Shown here piece by piece: positions 5,254 to 7,675 of a DNA stretch of 7,675 nt. The position numbers and the translations under genes are program-made. Source of the stretch: Rhodoferax sp. (GTDB lineage: Bacteria; Pseudomonadota; Gammaproteobacteria; Burkholderiales; Burkholderiaceae_C). The stretch spans positions 1-7,675 of the forward strand of contig JAQGMQ010000757.1 in the NCBI GenBank assembly GCA_028292305.1. Direction: 5' to 3'. Within the stretch, counting starts at the first letter, position 1. Each line of letters starts with the position of its first letter. The notes beneath the pieces were generated by a model that was not told the DNA's origin, did no database searches, and saw only the letters and a program-made list of their open reading frames with translations.

Positions 5254-6216
5254 TCAGGCGAGGAAGCGCAACCGCGTGGGCTGGACTTCGGGCGTGAGCT
5301 CGAAATGCGCCGCGTGTTTCTTGAAGAACTTGATCGATGACGCGTTCTTGCCGAGCAGCTTGGCGTCGTGCAACAGCCGCACGGCTTCGTTGAACGCCAC
5401 CGATTGGCCGTCGTTCAAACCCGGCACGGCCTGCAGGATGGCCAGCACGCCTTCCGTGTGCTCGCCACGGGTGAATTCGGGCGATGCCGTCGCGGTAGGC
5501 ACCGCCGGAGCGGGTTCGCTGCGGGTGGGAAACATGCGCGAGACAGGCGCGGGCGCCGGCGGCTCGGCGTTGAAGCCCGGCTCCAGGTCGGCAAACAGCG
5601 GAGCGTCCGTGATCGACGGAACGGCCGCCTTGGGCTTGGCCCGGCTGCGGCTCACGGCCTTCTTGGCGGGCGCGGCCGGCGCAGCGCGCGGGGCACGCGG
5701 CGCGGCAGGCGGCATGGCACGTGGCGGTGGTGCCATGGTCTGCAGCGGCAGCATCGCGTTGTCGTCGCTCTTCTTGGCGCGCACGATCAGCACCTGCTCG
5801 TAGTAGCCGCGGATGTCGGGCGACAGCTTGGTGCGCTGCGAGAAGCAGATCAGCCGCACGCCGCGTTCGCGCAGGCGCAGCACCAGCGGTGCGAAGTCGG
5901 CGTCGCCGGTGCCGATGGCCATCACCGACGGGGCGCACTGGTACCAGAGGTCGAGCGCGTCCACGGCCAGCAGGATGTCGGTGGTGTTCTTGCTCAGCGG
6001 GTCGTTGATGATGGGGCGGATGGCCAGGTCGCGCATCACGCCGGCCAGGCCCTTCAGGTTGTCGGCGCTGCCGTAGGCGCGGCGGATGGATACCGGGCCG
6101 CAGAGTTCGGTGAGCTTGCGCAGCGCCTCTTCCACCGCCTCGGGCGAGGACAGGTTGTCGGCGTCGATGAGCAGCGCGACACCGCCACGGCCCTGCATGG
6201 AGATGGAATCGTTCAT
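5254..6216 (-). CDS. NYN-domain putative ribonuclease with possible OST-HTH/LOTUS-like C-terminus
   Basis: A 320-residue cytoplasmic protein. Residues about 12-147 form a NYN (LabA/MARF1-like, PIN-fold) domain with its acidic site intact: LLIDADNLS (15-23; Asp18, Asp20, Asn21), SKNTTDILLAVDALDL (75-90; Asp80, Asp85) and IGTGDADFAPLVLRLRERG (101-119; Asp105, Asp107). These would bind Mg2+/Mn2+ for RNA cleavage, as in the family; activity here is inferred. Residues about 160-248 are a Pro/Ala-rich, probably disordered linker with a Lys/Arg patch (KKAVSRSRAKPK, 185-196). Residues about 252-308 look like a small helix-turn-helix fold; the order of helices and the KNASSIKFFKKHAAHFEL stretch suggest OST-HTH/LOTUS, an RNA-binding module often joined to NYN, but this is less sure. 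It sits 22 bp after pyrC with only a weak ribosome site (GAG, 9 bases from the ATG), consistent with an operon. The cellular target is unknown. Confidence 0.88.
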   Translation of the reverse strand: MNDSISMQGRGGVALLIDADNLSSPEAVEEALRKLTELCGPVSIRRAYGSADNLKGLAGVMRDLAIRPIINDPLSKNTTDILLAVDALDLWYQCAPSVMAIGTGDADFAPLVLRLRERGVRLICFSQRTKLSPDIRGYYEQVLIVRAKKSDDNAMLPLQTMAPPPRAMPPAAPRAPRAAPAAPAKKAVSRSRAKPKAAVPSITDAPLFADLEPGFNAEPPAPAPVSRMFPTRSEPAPAVPTATASPEFTRGEHTEGVLAILQAVPGLNDGQSVAFNEAVRLLHDAKLLGKNASSIKFFKKHAAHFELTPEVQPTRLRFLA

Positions 6217-6238
6217 GGGTTGGTTCTCGTTGTCAAAA

Positions 6239-7282
6239 TCAGTCGATCAATTTCCACGGCAGCGCATCGCCGGAGCGCAGCGGCTTCAGCTCGGCCTCGC
6301 CGAAGCGGTAGCTGGCCGGCGGCGTCCAGCTTTCCTTGCGCAGCACGACCTTGCCGGTGTTGCGCGGCAACTGGTAGAAGTCGGGGCCGTTGAAGCTGGT
6401 GAAGGCTTCGAGCCGGTCGAGCGCACCGGCGTTGTCGAAGGCCTCGGCGTACATCTCCACCGCCGCGTGGGCCGTGTAGCAGCCGGCGCAGCCTGTGGCG
6501 TGTTCCTTCAGGTGGGCGGCGTGCGGCGCGCTGTCGGTGCCCAGGAAGAATCGGCCCGGCCCGCTGATCGCCGCCTGCACCAGCGCCAGCCGGTGGGTTT
6601 CGCGCTTCAGCACGGGCAGGCAGTAGTAGTGCGGACGGATGCCGCCGGTGAAGATGGCGTTGCGGTTGAACAGAAGATGGTGCGCCGTGATGGTGGCGCC
6701 AAGGAACGCGTCGGCCCCGGTCACGTACTGCGCGGCTTCCTGGGTGGTGATGTGTTCCATCACGATCTTCAGTTCGGGGAAGTCGCGGCGCAGCGGGATC
6801 AGCTGCTGGTCGATGAACATTGCCTCGCGGTCGAACAGGTCGACCTCGGGGTTGGTGACTTCGCCGTGCACCAGCAGCAGCACGCCTTCGCGCTGCATCG
6901 CCTCCAGCGTCTTGTAGGTCTTGCGGATGTCGGTCACGCCGGCATCGCTGTTGGTGGTGGCGCCGGCCGGGTAGAGCTTGAGCGCGCGCACGCCGGCTTC
7001 GGCCGCCAGCGCGATCTCCTCGGGCGGCAGCTTGTCGGTGAGGTAGAGCGACATCACCGGCTCGAAGGCCGTGCCGGCGGGCACCGCGGCCAGGATGCGG
7101 TCGCGGTAGGCCAGGGCCTGTTGCGCGGTCGTGACCGGCGGGCGCAGGTTGGGCATGATCAGCGCGCGGCCCATCTGGCGGGCCGAATGCGGCACGACGG
7201 CTTCGAGGGCGGCGCCGTCGCGCACATGCAGGTGCCAGTCGTCGGGTCGGGTGATCGTGAGGGTGTCGGCAGAGCGTGTCAT
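6239..7282 (-). CDS. pyrC: Dihydroorotase PyrC (class II)
   Basis: PyrC catalyses the reversible ring closure of N-carbamoyl-L-aspartate to L-dihydroorotate, step three of UMP synthesis, in the cytoplasm. The 347-residue length matches the E. coli-type class II enzyme (about 348), and its metal and catalytic residues fall at almost the same numbers: HLH (His17, His19), Lys102 in ALKLYPAG (the carboxylated bridging lysine), His139 in LLVHGE, His177 in VMEHITT, Asp250 in LGTDSAPH and His254. The flexible-loop segment LGATITAHHLLFNRN (194-208) is also present. The ATG at 7280-7282 gives the canonical short lead TLTITRPDDWHLH; no strong ribosome site is visible ahead of it. It heads the minus-strand series pyrC, NYN gene, DUF3025 gene, and is divergent from the dctQ-like gene. 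I see no attenuator that I could defend. Confidence 0.97.
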   Translation of the reverse strand: MTRSADTLTITRPDDWHLHVRDGAALEAVVPHSARQMGRALIMPNLRPPVTTAQQALAYRDRILAAVPAGTAFEPVMSLYLTDKLPPEEIALAAEAGVRALKLYPAGATTNSDAGVTDIRKTYKTLEAMQREGVLLLVHGEVTNPEVDLFDREAMFIDQQLIPLRRDFPELKIVMEHITTQEAAQYVTGADAFLGATITAHHLLFNRNAIFTGGIRPHYYCLPVLKRETHRLALVQAAISGPGRFFLGTDSAPHAAHLKEHATGCAGCYTAHAAVEMYAEAFDNAGALDRLEAFTSFNGPDFYQLPRNTGKVVLRKESWTPPASYRFGEAELKPLRSGDALPWKLID

Positions 7283-7508
7283 GCCCCGATTGTCCCATCG
7301 GCCCGCGCACCCGCGGCGGACCTGACACGGCCTCGCACGGCCGCCGGGTAGCTAAGGAAACCCCCGATGGAGGTCGGGCTGCAAGTCGTTACGATCTTCG
7401 CAGCCTTGCTCGCAGCAAGGTGCACGGACTCCGTTTTCCGGTGCCTGCCCCGGTGACACAACGACGCCAACATCCACCACCCGTTTCGCAGCCTCCCGCC
7501 CTCCTCCG
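7283..7508. other. Divergent intergenic region pyrC / dctQ-like
   Basis: This 226-bp region should hold promoters for both flanking genes. It contains a 5-bp stem CCCGA...TCGGG (within about 7362-7379), the perfect 7-bp hairpin at 7404-7420, and two copies of CCGGTG (7438-7443 and 7450-7455) 12 bp apart. TTACGATC near 7389-7396 is only a weak -10-like match without a suitable -35. Open frames through it are short and unlike any family I know. No confident promoter or known riboswitch was found. Confidence 0.4.
7404..7420. promoter_or_regulatory. Perfect 7-bp hairpin / inverted repeat upstream of dctQ-like gene
   Basis: CCTTGCT (7404-7410), loop CGC, AGCAAGG (7414-7420). The stem is perfect and stands alone in the divergent spacer about 90 bases before the dctQ-like ATG. 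No T-run follows on either strand, so it is not a standard intrinsic terminator. It could be an operator for a dimeric regulator or an mRNA leader structure. Function is unknown. Confidence 0.45.
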
Positions 7509-7675
7509 ATGTCCTCCCCTCCCGAGTCCGGCGCCCTGCTGGACGCCACCAGCCCCCTCCCCCCTCAGATCGAAGCCGCCGACGAACCGGCCAAGGTGCC
7601 TCTGGCCATCGAGGACTGGGCCACCGTGGTGATCATGGGCCTGCTGGCCTGCATCACCTTCGCCAACGTGCTGGT
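7509..7675 (+). CDS. TRAP transporter small permease (DctQ family), N-terminal part
   Basis: Only the first 55 codons lie in the window. After a hydrophilic, Pro-rich lead of about 26 residues comes IEDWATVVIMGLLACITFANVLV (residues about 33-55), which matches the first membrane helix of DctQ-type small subunits (acidic-Trp start and a TFANVLVRY-type end). DctQ pairs with the large permease DctM and the periplasmic binder DctP to import organic acids using a sodium gradient. The ATG at 7509-7511 is the only ATG near the right distance, but no ribosome site is visible in the C-rich stretch before it, so the start could differ. No dctP precedes it, so binder and large subunit must be downstream or elsewhere. 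The call rests on one helix and its flanks. Confidence 0.72.
   Translation, partial: MSSPPESGALLDATSPLPPQIEAADEPAKVPLAIEDWATVVIMGLLACITFANVL

Noticed and set aside
5243..5938. N-terminal extension of the DUF3025 frame
   Set aside because: It lies wholly opposite or within the NYN gene in another frame, has odd composition, and has no similarity to DUF3025.
5368..7351. Two long plus-strand frames (5368-6393 and 6086-7351) over the NYN gene and pyrC
   Set aside because: Antisense shadows with Gly/Arg/Val-rich translations and no recognisable domain.
7276..7632. Plus-strand open frame of 118 codons through the pyrC-dctQ spacer
   Set aside because: Pro/Arg-rich, matches no family, and overlaps the better-supported dctQ frame, which has a membrane helix of the right type.

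Overview
The window is GC-rich, densely coding proteobacterial chromosome, most likely from Burkholderiales and probably Comamonadaceae (Variovorax/Acidovorax/Hydrogenophaga-like). I infer this from base composition, the HutF-HutG route of histidine breakdown, a stand-alone Bug-type substrate-binding protein, and two kinds of short dispersed repeat that are common in that group. The taxonomy is inference; no rRNA or other marker gene is present.

Plus strand, 1-2862: the 3' part of hutF (formimidoylglutamate deiminase) is followed 11 bp later by hutG (N-formylglutamate deformylase). Together these perform the last two steps of the histidine to glutamate pathway that releases ammonia and formate separately. 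After a 163-bp gap comes a secreted Bug/TctC-family solute-binding protein with no TctA/TctB partner in view.

Minus strand, 7282-2871: pyrC (dihydroorotase), a NYN-domain putative nuclease with a possible OST-HTH/LOTUS-like C-terminus, and a DUF3025 protein are closely packed (22-bp and 11-bp gaps) and look like one operon. htpX, a membrane zinc protease, follows after 75 bp and has a good candidate sigma-32 (heat-shock) promoter at the very end of the DUF3025 gene. An ElaA-like GNAT acetyltransferase follows htpX across a 170-bp spacer. It is convergent with the Bug gene, 8 bp apart.

Right end, 7509-7675, plus strand: the first 55 codons of a DctQ-type TRAP transporter small permease, divergent from pyrC across a 226-bp spacer that contains a perfect 7-bp hairpin.

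Most of the window is ordinary housekeeping and catabolic sequence; I do not see an obviously new defence or mobile system. The most notable points are: a dispersed palindromic repeat that appears to have entered hutF in frame; a second repeat element between elaA and htpX with imperfect inverted arms and an internal 22-bp tandem duplication; the candidate heat-shock promoter of htpX; and the putative pyrC-NYN-DUF3025 operon, whose last two products have no settled role. No intergenic stretch exceeds 300 bases.
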